NCBI RefSeq assembly: GCF_005144745.1
Contig: NZ_SWKK01000004.1
Location: 124,001 to 188,000, forward strand
Direction: 5' to 3'
DNA from: Flavobacterium sp. ASW18X
GTDB taxonomy: Bacteria; Bacteroidota; Bacteroidia; Flavobacteriales; Flavobacteriaceae
DNA: 64,000 bases
Position numbers and translations under genes: made by a program. Shown piece after piece: positions 8,906-17,203 of the stretch (its first letter is position 1; every line of letters begins with the position of its first letter). Under the pieces are notes generated by a model that saw only the letters and a program-made list of their open reading frames with translations, had not been told where the DNA came from and made no database searches.

Positions 8906-8922
8906 GTTAATGTGGAAGGTTT
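8886..8922 (-). terminator. Intrinsic terminator after the small protein gene
   Basis: An 11-bp perfect stem AACCTTCCACA (8894-8904) / TGTGGAAGGTT (8911-8921) with a 6-base loop. Read leftward it ends in TTTTCTTTTTG. It lies 24 bp past the stop of the gene at 8946-9203 and separates the peroxiredoxin operon from tpx. Confidence 0.8.
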
Positions 8923-8945
8923 ATAGTATTTAGGTTTAAAAACCT

Positions 8946-9203
8946 CTATTTATCTATGGCTCCCGTTACCCTAGACATAAAACCGTTTAAGGCTTCTTTT
9001 TTGGGAGTACCCTGCTTTACTTCTTTGTAAACTTCTATAGCCCCGTAGATATTAGAAATTAATTCGCCCACGGTATCCAGTTCTTCATCTTTTAAAGATG
9101 GACTCTCTGTAAGGTCTTCTAACGTTTCTGCAGTCTCTATTAAGAAATCTTCATCGTTGGCTTCTGCAAAAGCCACCAAATGTTTAATTAGCGGCAACCT
9201 CAT
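8946..9203 (-). CDS. Small conserved flavobacterial protein (DUF6952-like)
   Basis: 85 residues, acidic and helical, no signal peptide, membrane segment or cysteine. Its start lies inside the thioredoxin gene (20-bp overlap), so the two are translationally coupled and it belongs to the peroxiredoxin-thioredoxin operon. I recall small proteins of this kind next to thioredoxin in related genomes under the name DUF6952, but cannot confirm the family here. Function unknown; the context suggests a link with thiol redox control. A strong terminator follows directly. Confidence 0.75.
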   Translation of the reverse strand: MRLPLIKHLVAFAEANDEDFLIETAETLEDLTESPSLKDEELDTVGELISNIYGAIEVYKEVKQGTPKKEALNGFMSRVTGAIDK

Positions 9204-9498
9204 GAACTAATGTTTTTAAAACATCGTACTTATTGGTTTGTACTTGGTTTTTTAAACTTCCATTTTGAAAAGCAGCAAATGTTGGCAAGTTATCTACCGT
9301 TGCTAATTTGCGCGATTCTGGAAACTTTTCTGCATCTACCAAGACAAAGGTTACATTCTCATTTTCCCTAGCTTCTTTTTTAAACTTGGGTTTCATGATT
9401 CTGCAGTTACCACACCAAGAAGCAGAATATTGCACAACTACATTACTGTTCTCAGCAATGATTTCTTGTAAATTGTCCTGTTCTAATTCTAGTAACAT
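9184..9498 (-). CDS. Thioredoxin family protein with CGNC active site
   Basis: 104 residues, single thioredoxin domain without signal peptide, so cytoplasmic. Active site W28-C29-G30-N31-C32 differs from the usual WCGPC: Asn replaces Pro, which normally raises the redox potential and alters pKa. The cis-proline loop is present as VDNLPTFAAF. It begins 6 bp after the peroxiredoxin stop and overlaps the next small gene by 20 bp. The likely job is reducing the neighbouring peroxiredoxin or thiol peroxidase, or acting as a dedicated partner of the small protein; this is inference from the operon. Confidence 0.92.
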   Translation of the reverse strand: MLLELEQDNLQEIIAENSNVVVQYSASWCGNCRIMKPKFKKEARENENVTFVLVDAEKFPESRKLATVDNLPTFAAFQNGSLKNQVQTNKYDVLKTLVHEVAAN

Positions 9499-9504
9499 AC
9501 TTAA

Positions 9505-10149
9505 TTAATTTACGTGGTTAGCCAAGTAATCTGCAACACCCTTACGGTCTGCATTCATAGCTTCTTTACCTTCTTCCCAATCTGCTGGGCAAACTTCACC
9601 TTTTTCTTGTACGTGGGTATAAGCATCTACTAAACGTAAAAATTCGCTAACGTTTCTACCTAAAGGCATGTGGTTTACGCTCTCATGAAATACAGTACCT
9701 TCTTCGTCTATAAGGTAAGTGGCTCTAAAGGTAACATTATCACCATCTAACAATACAGAATCCGTTTCTTCATTGTACTCTTCTGTAGTGTTATCTAAAA
9801 TATTAAGTGCACTTGCTAAATTTCTATTGCTATCTGCAATTAATGGGTAAGTAACACCTTCTATACCGCCATTGTCCTTTTCTGTATTTAACCAAGCAAA
9901 GTGAACTTCTGCAGTATCACAAGAAGCGCCAACTACTAATGTATTTCTTTTTTCAAATTCTGCTTGAGCTTTTTGAAAAGCGTGTAATTCTGTTGGGCAA
10001 ACAAAAGTAAAATCTTTTGGGTACCAGAAAAGAACCACTTTTTTCTTTTCTTCCTGTGCTTTTTTAAGGATGTTTAATTTGAATACATCACCTAATTCGT
10101 CTATTGCGTTTACTTCAATGTTTGGGAATTTTCTTCCTACAATTGCCAT
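9505..10149 (-). CDS. 2-Cys peroxiredoxin (AhpC/Prx1 type)
   Basis: 214 residues. Peroxidatic Cys51 lies in the hallmark DFTFVCPTEL and resolving Cys187 in GEVCPADWEEGK, so it is a typical dimeric 2-Cys enzyme that reduces hydrogen peroxide and alkyl peroxides. The C-terminal tail extends about 27 residues past the resolving cysteine. It heads an operon with thioredoxin and a small protein; no ahpF is nearby, so the adjacent thioredoxin is the natural reductant. A -7 element lies 32 bp upstream, in a 212-bp intergenic region that also holds a repeated octamer. Confidence 0.95.
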   Translation of the reverse strand: MAIVGRKFPNIEVNAIDELGDVFKLNILKKAQEEKKKVVLFWYPKDFTFVCPTELHAFQKAQAEFEKRNTLVVGASCDTAEVHFAWLNTEKDNGGIEGVTYPLIADSNRNLASALNILDNTTEEYNEETDSVLLDGDNVTFRATYLIDEEGTVFHESVNHMPLGRNVSEFLRLVDAYTHVQEKGEVCPADWEEGKEAMNADRKGVADYLANHVN

Positions 10150-10181
10150 AACTATTCGTGTTTATCGGTTCAAAATTTTAG

Positions 10182-10189
10182 CAAAATTA
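10182..10189 (-). promoter_or_regulatory. -7 element upstream of peroxiredoxin operon
   Basis: Minus-strand TAATTTTG matches TAnnTTTG and lies 32 bp before the peroxiredoxin ATG. No clear -33 element at standard spacing. The octamer GTTATACT occurs twice upstream at 10233-10240 and 10254-10261 (21 bp apart) and could be a regulator site. Confidence 0.4.
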
Positions 10190-10361
10190 ACCCCTATAAT
10201 ACAGTTATTAAAATGACGTACAATAAGTAAATGTTATACTAAAATAGGTAACGGTTATACTGTAGAATTTGACCTAATTTATTAACGATTTGACAAAAAC
10301 AAACCCACTAATTTGTCATATTGAAAAGAAAAGGGTAGATGTGTAGATTGCTCCTAATAAT

Positions 10362-11843
10362 TTATTTTGATTCTAATTGCTTAATCTTAATATTCAATGC
10401 TGCAAATAAGAGCGTCATTAATGGACTTAACCAGTTGAAGATGGCAAAAAGAGCGTATTCCGCTACGCCAACACCTAGTACGCTACTGTGGTAAGCCCCG
10501 CAAGTGTTCCAAGGAATTAAAACGGAGGTTACTGTTCCAGAATCTTCCAATGTTCTACTTAAGTTTTCTGGGGCTAAACCTCTTTCCTCGTAGGCTTTAG
10601 AAAACATTTTACCGGGCACAACTATGGCCAAATATTGGTCAGAAGCCGTTATATTTAATGCCAAACAGCTACCTACGGTACTAGCGAACAACCCAAAGGT
10701 AGATTTGGCTAATTTTAGTAGGGATTTAGTAATTCTTTCCAACGCGCCAATACCATCCATAATACCACCAAAGACCATAGCACATAGAATAAGCCAAATA
10801 GTACCTAACATCCCTTTCATACCTCCAGAAGAAAACAAGTCGTTTAGGCTACTATTATCGGTTTCTATTGCCACATCTACTGTAATGGCATCCATTATTC
10901 CTTTGTATGCTGTCTGTAGATTTAGACTTTCTCCGCCCCCTATTTTTGCAACAATTTCTGGCTGAAATATAAGTGCGAATAAACCGCCTAAAAGCGTACC
11001 TACCAGTAAGGCCAACAACGGTGGTGCTTTTTTTACAATCATGGCCACAACAACTACGGGTACTAAAAACAACCAACCGCTCACATTAAAAGTACTGCTA
11101 ATAGTACCCAGTAAGGCATCAGTTTGTGCGGTTCCTGTTGTTTCTATGGTGAAACCAAGGATGATAAATACAACCAAAGTAACAATTACCGTAGGTACTG
11201 TAGTAATGGTCATGTATTTTATGTGAGAAAACAATTCGCCACCCGCCATGGTAGGGGCTAAGTTGGTAGTATCACTCAAAGGCGACATTTTATCACCAAA
11301 ATAGGCCCCAGAAAGTACAGCGCCCGCTGTCATCCCCAAAGAAATACCTAAGGCTTCTCCAATACCTATTAACGCAATTCCTACTGTAGCAGCGGTGGTC
11401 CAACTACTACCTGTTGCAATAGATATAATGGCACAAATAACAACACAGGCCGCTAAGAATATGGTTGGGTTTAAAATTTGCAGCCCATAATAAATCATGC
11501 TGGGAATAATACCGCTGATAAGCCATGTGCCAGAAAGTGCACCAACCATAAGAAGGATCAACAATGCACCTGTGGTAGACCGCACATTTTCTGCTACTTC
11601 ATCCATCATTTGTTGGTAAGATACTTTATTAAAAAAACCAACAATGGCAGCAACAGCTGCGCCAAGTAATAGAATAAATTGGTTGGAACCGCTTAGGGCA
11701 TCGTCTCCATAAACAAATACATTAAAGGCAAGCATGCCTACAAGAATAAAAACAGGCAATAAGGCTTCCCAAATATTTAATTCTCTGTTAGAAACTATAT
11801 TCTCGTTTTCTCTGTGTTCGTAGTTTGGTTTGTTATCTGCCAT
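10362..11843 (-). CDS. NhaC-family Na+/H+ antiporter-like transporter
   Basis: 493 residues from ATG at 11843 (an ATG three codons upstream is also possible). About twelve hydrophobic segments of the ArsB/NhaC ion transporter fold, with family blocks GSSWTTAATVGIALIGIGEALG, GAYFGDKMSPLSDTTNLAPTMAG and a late TASDQYLAIVVPGKMF. The member could be a Na+/H+ antiporter. However, it lies 70 bp behind a methionine gamma-lyase-like gene, divergent from an Lrp regulator, and the NhaC superfamily contains the predicted methionine transporter MetT. Uptake of methionine or another amino acid is therefore a real alternative. Confidence 0.85.
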   Translation of the reverse strand: MADNKPNYEHRENENIVSNRELNIWEALLPVFILVGMLAFNVFVYGDDALSGSNQFILLLGAAVAAIVGFFNKVSYQQMMDEVAENVRSTTGALLILLMVGALSGTWLISGIIPSMIYYGLQILNPTIFLAACVVICAIISIATGSSWTTAATVGIALIGIGEALGISLGMTAGAVLSGAYFGDKMSPLSDTTNLAPTMAGGELFSHIKYMTITTVPTVIVTLVVFIILGFTIETTGTAQTDALLGTISSTFNVSGWLFLVPVVVVAMIVKKAPPLLALLVGTLLGGLFALIFQPEIVAKIGGGESLNLQTAYKGIMDAITVDVAIETDNSSLNDLFSSGGMKGMLGTIWLILCAMVFGGIMDGIGALERITKSLLKLAKSTFGLFASTVGSCLALNITASDQYLAIVVPGKMFSKAYEERGLAPENLSRTLEDSGTVTSVLIPWNTCGAYHSSVLGVGVAEYALFAIFNWLSPLMTLLFAALNIKIKQLESK

Positions 11844-11913
11844 GTAATACAAGTTGCAATCCTGTAATATTACGACTTTGACCTAGGTTCTGCAAGCCGT
11901 AAAATGCTTCTAA

Positions 11914-13134
11914 TTATGCTGTGACTGTGGAACTATTTAGAATTCCAAGTTTTAGCATGCAACTTTTCATCGCGTTATATGTATGTTCTATATCATGGTC
12001 CAAACCTATAGAAAAACGTATTAAACCATCCGTAAGGCCCATTTCTTCTTGCTCCTCTATTGGAATTTCAGAAGAGGTAGAAGTTCCCGGAGCACTAAAT
12101 AAGGTCTTGTAGAATCCTAAGCTTACCGCAAGGTATCCCAAGTTTTCTTGCTGCATCAATTCCATCAGCGCATTCGCCTTGTCCAAAGAGCCAACGTCTA
12201 AAGTCATCATACCACCAAAACCGTATTCAGGATTCAATTGTTTTAGCATGGTTTCGTGCCCAGGATGGGATGCCAGACCGGGATAAACCACTTTTAAACC
12301 ATCCGCTTCAAACTTGTTGGCTAAATAATGGGTGTTTTCACTGTGTTTTTTAATCCGGATATGCAGGGTGCGCATATTTTTCAGGATGGAAGCGGCGCGT
12401 AGGCTATCCAGCGTGCTGCCAAAAAGCATACCAGCACCATCATTTACATCTTTTAAACTTAAGCAAAAGTCTGTAGTACCACACACCACGCCAGCTACAC
12501 AATCACTGGTGCCATTAATAAATTTGGTTAAACTGTGAATTACAATGTCCGCACCAAGACTTGCCGGGCTAATGCTTAGCGGGGAAAAAGTGTTATCCAC
12601 TACTAAGGGAATATTGTGTTGTTTTGCCAATTGGGCAAGTGCTGTAATATCCGCTATTTCTAAGAGTGGATTACTAACCGCTTCGCAGTAAATCATCTTG
12701 GTTTTTGGGGTAATGGCTGCAGCTACAGCTTCCAATTTAGTAATATCAACAAAACTGCTATTAATATTGAATTTTGGTAAAAAATTCTTCATTAATGCGT
12801 AGGTGCCGCCATAAATGGTTCTACTGGTTACTATATGTTCATTAGTACTGCACAATTGCATTATTACCGCTGTAATGGCTCCCATGCCGCTGGCATATAC
12901 GTTGGCAGATTCTGTCTGCTCCAATGCTGCTAGTGCTTCACCCAAATATAAATTAGAAGGGGAGGAGTGTCTGCTATACAAGTAACAACCTTCAGTATTT
13001 CCCTCAAAGGTATCGAACATGGTTTTAGCAGATAAAAAGGTATAGGTAGAAGAATCGGATATTGATGGATTAACACCTCCAAATTCGCCAAAGTAATGTA
13101 AGTCTTGTAATTTCTGTGCGGCTTTGCTTTTCAT
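11914..13134 (-). CDS. Cys/Met metabolism PLP enzyme, methionine gamma-lyase-like
   Basis: 406 residues from ATG at 13134; the longer frame from 13182 adds a lysine-rich stretch not seen in the family. Fold-type I PLP enzyme of the cystathionine gamma-family: cofactor Lys204 in HSLTKFINGTSDCVAG, YSRHSSPSNLYL for the substrate arginine/tyrosine region, and SGMGAITAVIMQL for phosphate binding. Members cleave or make C-S bonds (methionine gamma-lyase, cystathionine gamma-lyase, O-acetylhomoserine sulfhydrylase). Divergence from an Lrp/AsnC gene and a following NhaC-family transporter favour catabolism of methionine or a related amino acid. Exact substrate not settled. Confidence 0.85.
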   Translation of the reverse strand: MKSKAAQKLQDLHYFGEFGGVNPSISDSSTYTFLSAKTMFDTFEGNTEGCYLYSRHSSPSNLYLGEALAALEQTESANVYASGMGAITAVIMQLCSTNEHIVTSRTIYGGTYALMKNFLPKFNINSSFVDITKLEAVAAAITPKTKMIYCEAVSNPLLEIADITALAQLAKQHNIPLVVDNTFSPLSISPASLGADIVIHSLTKFINGTSDCVAGVVCGTTDFCLSLKDVNDGAGMLFGSTLDSLRAASILKNMRTLHIRIKKHSENTHYLANKFEADGLKVVYPGLASHPGHETMLKQLNPEYGFGGMMTLDVGSLDKANALMELMQQENLGYLAVSLGFYKTLFSAPGTSTSSEIPIEEQEEMGLTDGLIRFSIGLDHDIEHTYNAMKSCMLKLGILNSSTVTA

Positions 13135-13284
13135 GATAGAACTATTTTTGGTAAAAATCAATTTTAAAAGCGTATTTATCAATAGAGTTTATAAAATGAA
13201 GAATTTAATTCAGTTTTATTATAATTATTAGAAAATTAATCACTTTTACTATCTTTAAACTGATGTTTAACGAATAACATTAAG

Positions 13285-13743
13285 ATGGAACTAGATGCAA
13301 CGGACAAAAAACTACTGAACCTATTGCAACAAGATTGTAAAAAGACTACAAAAGCGTATGCTTTAGAATTAGGGTTGTCCACGACGGCTGTTTTTGAGCG
13401 TATAAAGCGGTTAGAGCGCAATGCCATTATTACAGATTATGTTGGGTTGGTAGATAAAAAAAAGGTGCAAAAAAGCTTTACGGTGTATTGCCATATTAAG
13501 TTGATACAACACACAAAGGAAAATGTGTTACGTTTTGAGCATCAAATACAACAATTGCAAGAAGTACAAGAGTGCCAACATATTAGTGGTGATTATGATT
13601 ACATTGTGCTGGTGAATGTGGCTAATATGCAGGAATACAGGGAGTTTATGGTTAATAAATTAACAGCTATAGACCAGATTGGTAGTACGCAAAGTTCTTT
13701 TGTGATTAATCAGGTTAAAAAAACAACCGCCGTTTACATCTAA
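13285..13743 (+). CDS. Lrp/AsnC family transcriptional regulator
   Basis: 152 residues. N-terminal AsnC helix-turn-helix (LDATDKKLLNLLQQDCKKTTKAYALELGLSTTAVFERIKRLE, residues about 2-45) followed by the RAM/ACT-like ligand domain with CQHISGDYDYIVLVN. It is divergently placed 150 bp from the methionine gamma-lyase-like gene, the usual arrangement for a local regulator that senses an amino acid. The intergenic DNA is very AT-rich and contains a short dyad GAATTTAATTC at 13201-13211 that could be an Lrp site. No perfect TAnnTTTG was found for either gene. Confidence 0.93.
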   Translation: MELDATDKKLLNLLQQDCKKTTKAYALELGLSTTAVFERIKRLERNAIITDYVGLVDKKKVQKSFTVYCHIKLIQHTKENVLRFEHQIQQLQEVQECQHISGDYDYIVLVNVANMQEYREFMVNKLTAIDQIGSTQSSFVINQVKKTTAVYI

Positions 13744-13775
13744 TTACGCTAGTTTTCTATACCAATTTTATGTGG

Positions 13776-13783
13776 TATTTTTG
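13776..13783 (+). promoter_or_regulatory. -7 element upstream of lpd
   Basis: TATTTTTG matches TAnnTTTG and lies 24 bp before the ATG at 13808, inside a 64-bp gap after the Lrp-type gene. No good -33 element seen. Confidence 0.4.
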
Positions 13784-13807
13784 TTTTAAATACTGAATTC
13801 TGAATTT

Positions 13808-15214
13808 ATGAGTCAATTTGATGTGGCCGTTATCGGTTCTGGACCTGGAGGCTACGTTGCTGCTATACGTTGTGCCCAGTTAGGCCTAAAAACAGCTATA
13901 ATAGAAAAATACGCTACCCTTGGTGGAACTTGCTTAAATGTAGGATGTATCCCTTCTAAAGCATTATTAGATTCCTCTCACCATTACGAGGATGCCGTTA
14001 AACATTTTGAAGAGCACGGAATTGAAATTCCCGGAGAGATTAAGGTGAATTTAGCACAAATGATAGCCAGAAAGGACAGCGTGGTAGAGCAAACTACTAA
14101 GGGAGTTCAGTTCTTGATGGATAAAAACAAGATAACAGTTTTTGAAGGTGTAGGTAGTTTTAAAGATGCTACTACAATTACTATAGCTAAGAACGATGGT
14201 AGTACAGAGACCATTGAAGCAAAAAATACCATTATTGCTACCGGTTCTAAACCGTCTAGCTTGCCTTTTATTTCTATTGACAAGGAAAAAATTATTACAT
14301 CTACCGAAGCCTTAAAACTTAAAGAAATACCAAAACACCTATTAGTTATTGGTGGTGGTGTTATAGGTCTAGAGCTAGGTCAAGTATACAAACGCTTAGG
14401 AGCAGAGGTTACGGTAATTGAATATATGGACCGCATAATTCCAGGTATGGATGGTGCTTTGTCCAAAGAACTTACTAAAGTGATGAAGAAGCAAAAAGTG
14501 AAATTTGCGCTTTCTCATAAAGTAAAGTCCGTGGAGCGTGTTGGTGATGAAGTGGTAGTAAAAGCAGACGATAAAAAAGGCAATGAAGTTGAGTTCAAGG
14601 GCGATTATTGTTTGGTATCCGTAGGTAGAAAACCATATACCGATGGTCTAAATGCAGAAGCGGCTGGTGTAAAATTGGACGATAGAGGTAGGGTAGTGGT
14701 AAATGATCATTTACAAACAAATGTCTCTAATATCTATGCCATTGGTGATGTTGTACGTGGCGCTATGTTAGCCCACAAGGCAGAAGAGGAAGGTACCATG
14801 GTAGCGGAGATTTTAGCTGGGCAAAAACCACATATAGATTATAATTTAATTCCTGGTGTAGTGTATACTTGGCCAGAGGTTGCCGCTGTTGGTAAAACAG
14901 AAGAGCAATTAAAAGAAGATGGTATTAGTTACAAAGTAGGTCAATTTCCTATGCGTGCTTTGGGGCGTGCCCGTGCAAGCATGGATATAGATGGTTTTGT
15001 TAAAATTATTGCAGACAAGCAAACAGATGAAGTGTTGGGGGTTCATATGATTGGTGCCCGTTGTGCGGATTTAATTGCCGAAGCAGTTACTGCTATGGAA
15101 TTCCGCGCGTCAGCGGAAGACATCTCGCGTATGAGCCATGCGCACCCTACATTTGCAGAGGCGGTTAAGGAAGCTGCTTTAGCGGCAACAGATGATAGGG
15201 CTTTACACGTTTAA
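13808..15214 (+). CDS. lpdA: Dihydrolipoyl dehydrogenase
   Basis: 468 residues. N-terminal FAD-binding GSGPGG (residues 10-15), redox pair Cys42/Cys47 in GGTCLNVGCIPSK, the NAD-binding GGGVIGLELGQVY near residue 180, FAD-contacting YAIGDVV near residue 312, and the C-terminal dimer block with the catalytic His-Glu (SHAHPTFAEAVKEA). This is the E3 subunit that reoxidises lipoamide in pyruvate, 2-oxoglutarate and branched-chain dehydrogenases and the glycine cleavage system. No E1 or E2 gene is adjacent, so it is probably shared by several complexes. A strong terminator follows. Confidence 0.96.
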   Translation: MSQFDVAVIGSGPGGYVAAIRCAQLGLKTAIIEKYATLGGTCLNVGCIPSKALLDSSHHYEDAVKHFEEHGIEIPGEIKVNLAQMIARKDSVVEQTTKGVQFLMDKNKITVFEGVGSFKDATTITIAKNDGSTETIEAKNTIIATGSKPSSLPFISIDKEKIITSTEALKLKEIPKHLLVIGGGVIGLELGQVYKRLGAEVTVIEYMDRIIPGMDGALSKELTKVMKKQKVKFALSHKVKSVERVGDEVVVKADDKKGNEVEFKGDYCLVSVGRKPYTDGLNAEAAGVKLDDRGRVVVNDHLQTNVSNIYAIGDVVRGAMLAHKAEEEGTMVAEILAGQKPHIDYNLIPGVVYTWPEVAAVGKTEEQLKEDGISYKVGQFPMRALGRARASMDIDGFVKIIADKQTDEVLGVHMIGARCADLIAEAVTAMEFRASAEDISRMSHAHPTFAEAVKEAALAATDDRALHV

Positions 15215-15234
15215 TTTACTATTCATTTTACCAT

Positions 15235-15274
15235 AAAAAATCCCGAAACTAAATATTTAGTTTCGGGATTTTTT
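15235..15274. terminator. Bidirectional intrinsic terminator
   Basis: Perfect 19-bp arms (AAAAAATCCCGAAACTAAA and its complement) around a 2-base centre, with A6 on the left and T6 on the right. It lies between lpdA and the convergent acyltransferase gene and can end both transcripts. Confidence 0.92.
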
Positions 15275-15325
15275 AATTTTTGTCTTGATAGTTCTAATCA
15301 TGCAATATACTTACGTATCCTCGCA

Positions 15326-16522
15326 TTAACTTCGAACACCTATAAATAGTCGAATTATAAAAAGACGTAAACGGGAAATACCCATTTTTACTATTGGAAT
15401 AGCAAATGCGACACCGTTATTTAAATGTATTAAGGTTTGTTTTCCAGCATAACTAATTTGTGTTTTAACTTCATCTTCGTGCTTCATATACATCAAAGAA
15501 AGGTAAGTGCAAATAAACATAAATGCTAGTGCTCCAGGAATTGCCATGGCGGGAGTCAAATCGTGATGCAAAAATTTATACAAACCTAAGCCTGTAAAAC
15601 TTCCATAAAGTAAGATAAAATGCATTACATAGATAGTTAAGGTACTCCCTCCAATTTTTAGAATGGTTTTATGCGTTAAGGCTTGCCTTAAAAGCATGAA
15701 GACTGCAAAAACTAGAAAAACATCTCCTAGACGTATAAACAAATAGTTATTATTTAAAATAAGCTCAAAAAGCTTCCACTGGGTTTGAGCTAGTAAAACC
15801 TCAAATAAATTAGAAGATTGAAAAAGCAGTAAGTAGCCTATTACTAAAGCCACAGGAATTGCTATGAAATATAGGTTTCTATAGGACTTGAATTTGGTAA
15901 AGAGGAGCGATAAAAAAGCACCAACCGTTGCATAACCAAACCATGGAAAAATAGTGAAAACAGAGCCATTAACCTTTGTGAAATAATTAGCGATACCAAT
16001 GGGTAACCCTTCAAAAGTCCATGTTTTATATATCGGTTCTAAAAGGAAGAGGAATAGAGTAATGCTTATTAAAACGCTAGGAAATATCCAAGCTTTTCTT
16101 TTAGCGGTGATTATATACGTAGTTATTATACCCAAAATAGATAGCCCTATACATTGTAGAACGTCTATCAAAAAAAAACCGTCATAGAGTTCTCCTTTGA
16201 GTAACCCGAATAAATTTAAACGAAGGAGGTAACCTATAAATAATAGTTGCAATCCACGGCGAATCCCCTTTTTAACTCTAGGATTTTTCCAGCCAATTTC
16301 CGGGGCAGCTACCAATAAGTAGGTAAAAATAAATCCAGAGACAGTGAAAAAGACAGGGGCTGTTATGCCTCTAAAGTAAAGCCAAATAGAATAAGCTAAA
16401 TTATTAGGTTGTCTAAATACTGGGTCTAATAATCCATCTATAAAATGGCCTTGTAGCATCATCAAGATTGCCCATGCGCGCATGGCATCAATAAAAAAGA
16501 GTCGTTTAGAATTTGAACTCAC
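15326..16522 (-). CDS. Multi-pass membrane acyltransferase-like protein (DUF1624/HGSNAT type)
   Basis: 398 residues from GTG at 16522. About ten membrane helices. The N terminus RLFFIDAMRAWAILMMLQGHF is the signature of the heparan-alpha-glucosaminide N-acetyltransferase / acyltransferase-3 superfamily, with the conserved His in the first helix. Such proteins move acyl groups across the membrane onto sugars, but the acceptor is unknown here. No ATG start is possible: a TAG lies in frame just upstream of TTG 16528, and the first in-frame ATG would cut off the conserved RLFFIDA block, so GTG 16522 or TTG 16528 is used. Its neighbours do not suggest a pathway. Confidence 0.78.
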   Translation of the reverse strand: MSSNSKRLFFIDAMRAWAILMMLQGHFIDGLLDPVFRQPNNLAYSIWLYFRGITAPVFFTVSGFIFTYLLVAAPEIGWKNPRVKKGIRRGLQLLFIGYLLRLNLFGLLKGELYDGFFLIDVLQCIGLSILGIITTYIITAKRKAWIFPSVLISITLFLFLLEPIYKTWTFEGLPIGIANYFTKVNGSVFTIFPWFGYATVGAFLSLLFTKFKSYRNLYFIAIPVALVIGYLLLFQSSNLFEVLLAQTQWKLFELILNNNYLFIRLGDVFLVFAVFMLLRQALTHKTILKIGGSTLTIYVMHFILLYGSFTGLGLYKFLHHDLTPAMAIPGALAFMFICTYLSLMYMKHEDEVKTQISYAGKQTLIHLNNGVAFAIPIVKMGISRLRLFIIRLFIGVRS

Positions 16523-16650
16523 ATGCAACTATTTGTATGGATATACTCAAAATAACCATCCATGGATTATTAATGCCGCAAAATTAGGTAAAAAACAATC
16601 AAATGGCTGATATTTAAGTTATTTTAGGGATAAATAATCAATAAATCACT

Positions 16651-17184
16651 ATGGCTAATATATTGGCATTCGCTGGGAGTAATTCTTCAAAATCTATTAA
16701 TTATCAACTGGTGCTTTACACAGTTTCTCAAATAGAAAATCACCAAATACAAACACTTAATCTTGCCAATTATCCATTTCCTATGTTTAGTGAAGATTTA
16801 GAGGAAAAAGAAGGGTATTCTAATTCTTTGATAGAGTTAAAAAATGACATTCAAAAAGTAGACGCACTAATTATTTCTGTGAATGAACATAATGGAAGTA
16901 TGTCTGCTTATTTTAAAAATTTATTGGATTGGTTATCCAGAGTAGACCGTAAATTTCTAGCAAACAAAAAGATTTTATTAATGGCAACTTCTACAGGACA
17001 ACGCGGCGCAAATGGTGCATTGACATCTGTGTCTGCTTTGTTACCAAGATTTGGAGCAGAAGTAATAGCCACTTTTTCCCTACCTAGTTTTATGGCTAAT
17101 CTTAGCGCGGAAAAAGGAATTTTAGATTCCCATTTAGAAGCTGAATATAATAAGGCATTGTCTAGCTTTTTAGATTCTTTGTAA
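16651..17184 (+). CDS. NADPH-dependent FMN reductase family flavoprotein
   Basis: 177 residues with a flavodoxin-like fold. AFAGSNSSKSINYQL at the N terminus is the FMN phosphate-binding loop, and VNEHNGSMSAYFKNLLDWLSR (about 75-95) matches the family block PEYNGSxPGxLKNxxDW. Members (chromate/quinone/azo reductases) reduce flavin or quinones with NAD(P)H. The gene starts a rightward run and lies 19 bp before tilS, so it is probably co-transcribed with it; a functional link is not obvious. Confidence 0.88.
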   Translation: MANILAFAGSNSSKSINYQLVLYTVSQIENHQIQTLNLANYPFPMFSEDLEEKEGYSNSLIELKNDIQKVDALIISVNEHNGSMSAYFKNLLDWLSRVDRKFLANKKILLMATSTGQRGANGALTSVSALLPRFGAEVIATFSLPSFMANLSAEKGILDSHLEAEYNKALSSFLDSL

Positions 17185-17203
17185 ACCGTACCTTTGTCCA
17201 GCT

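Noticed and set aside
13201-13211. Lrp operator dyad GAATTTAATTC
   Set aside because: Very AT-rich context makes such short dyads expected by chance; mentioned only as a candidate.
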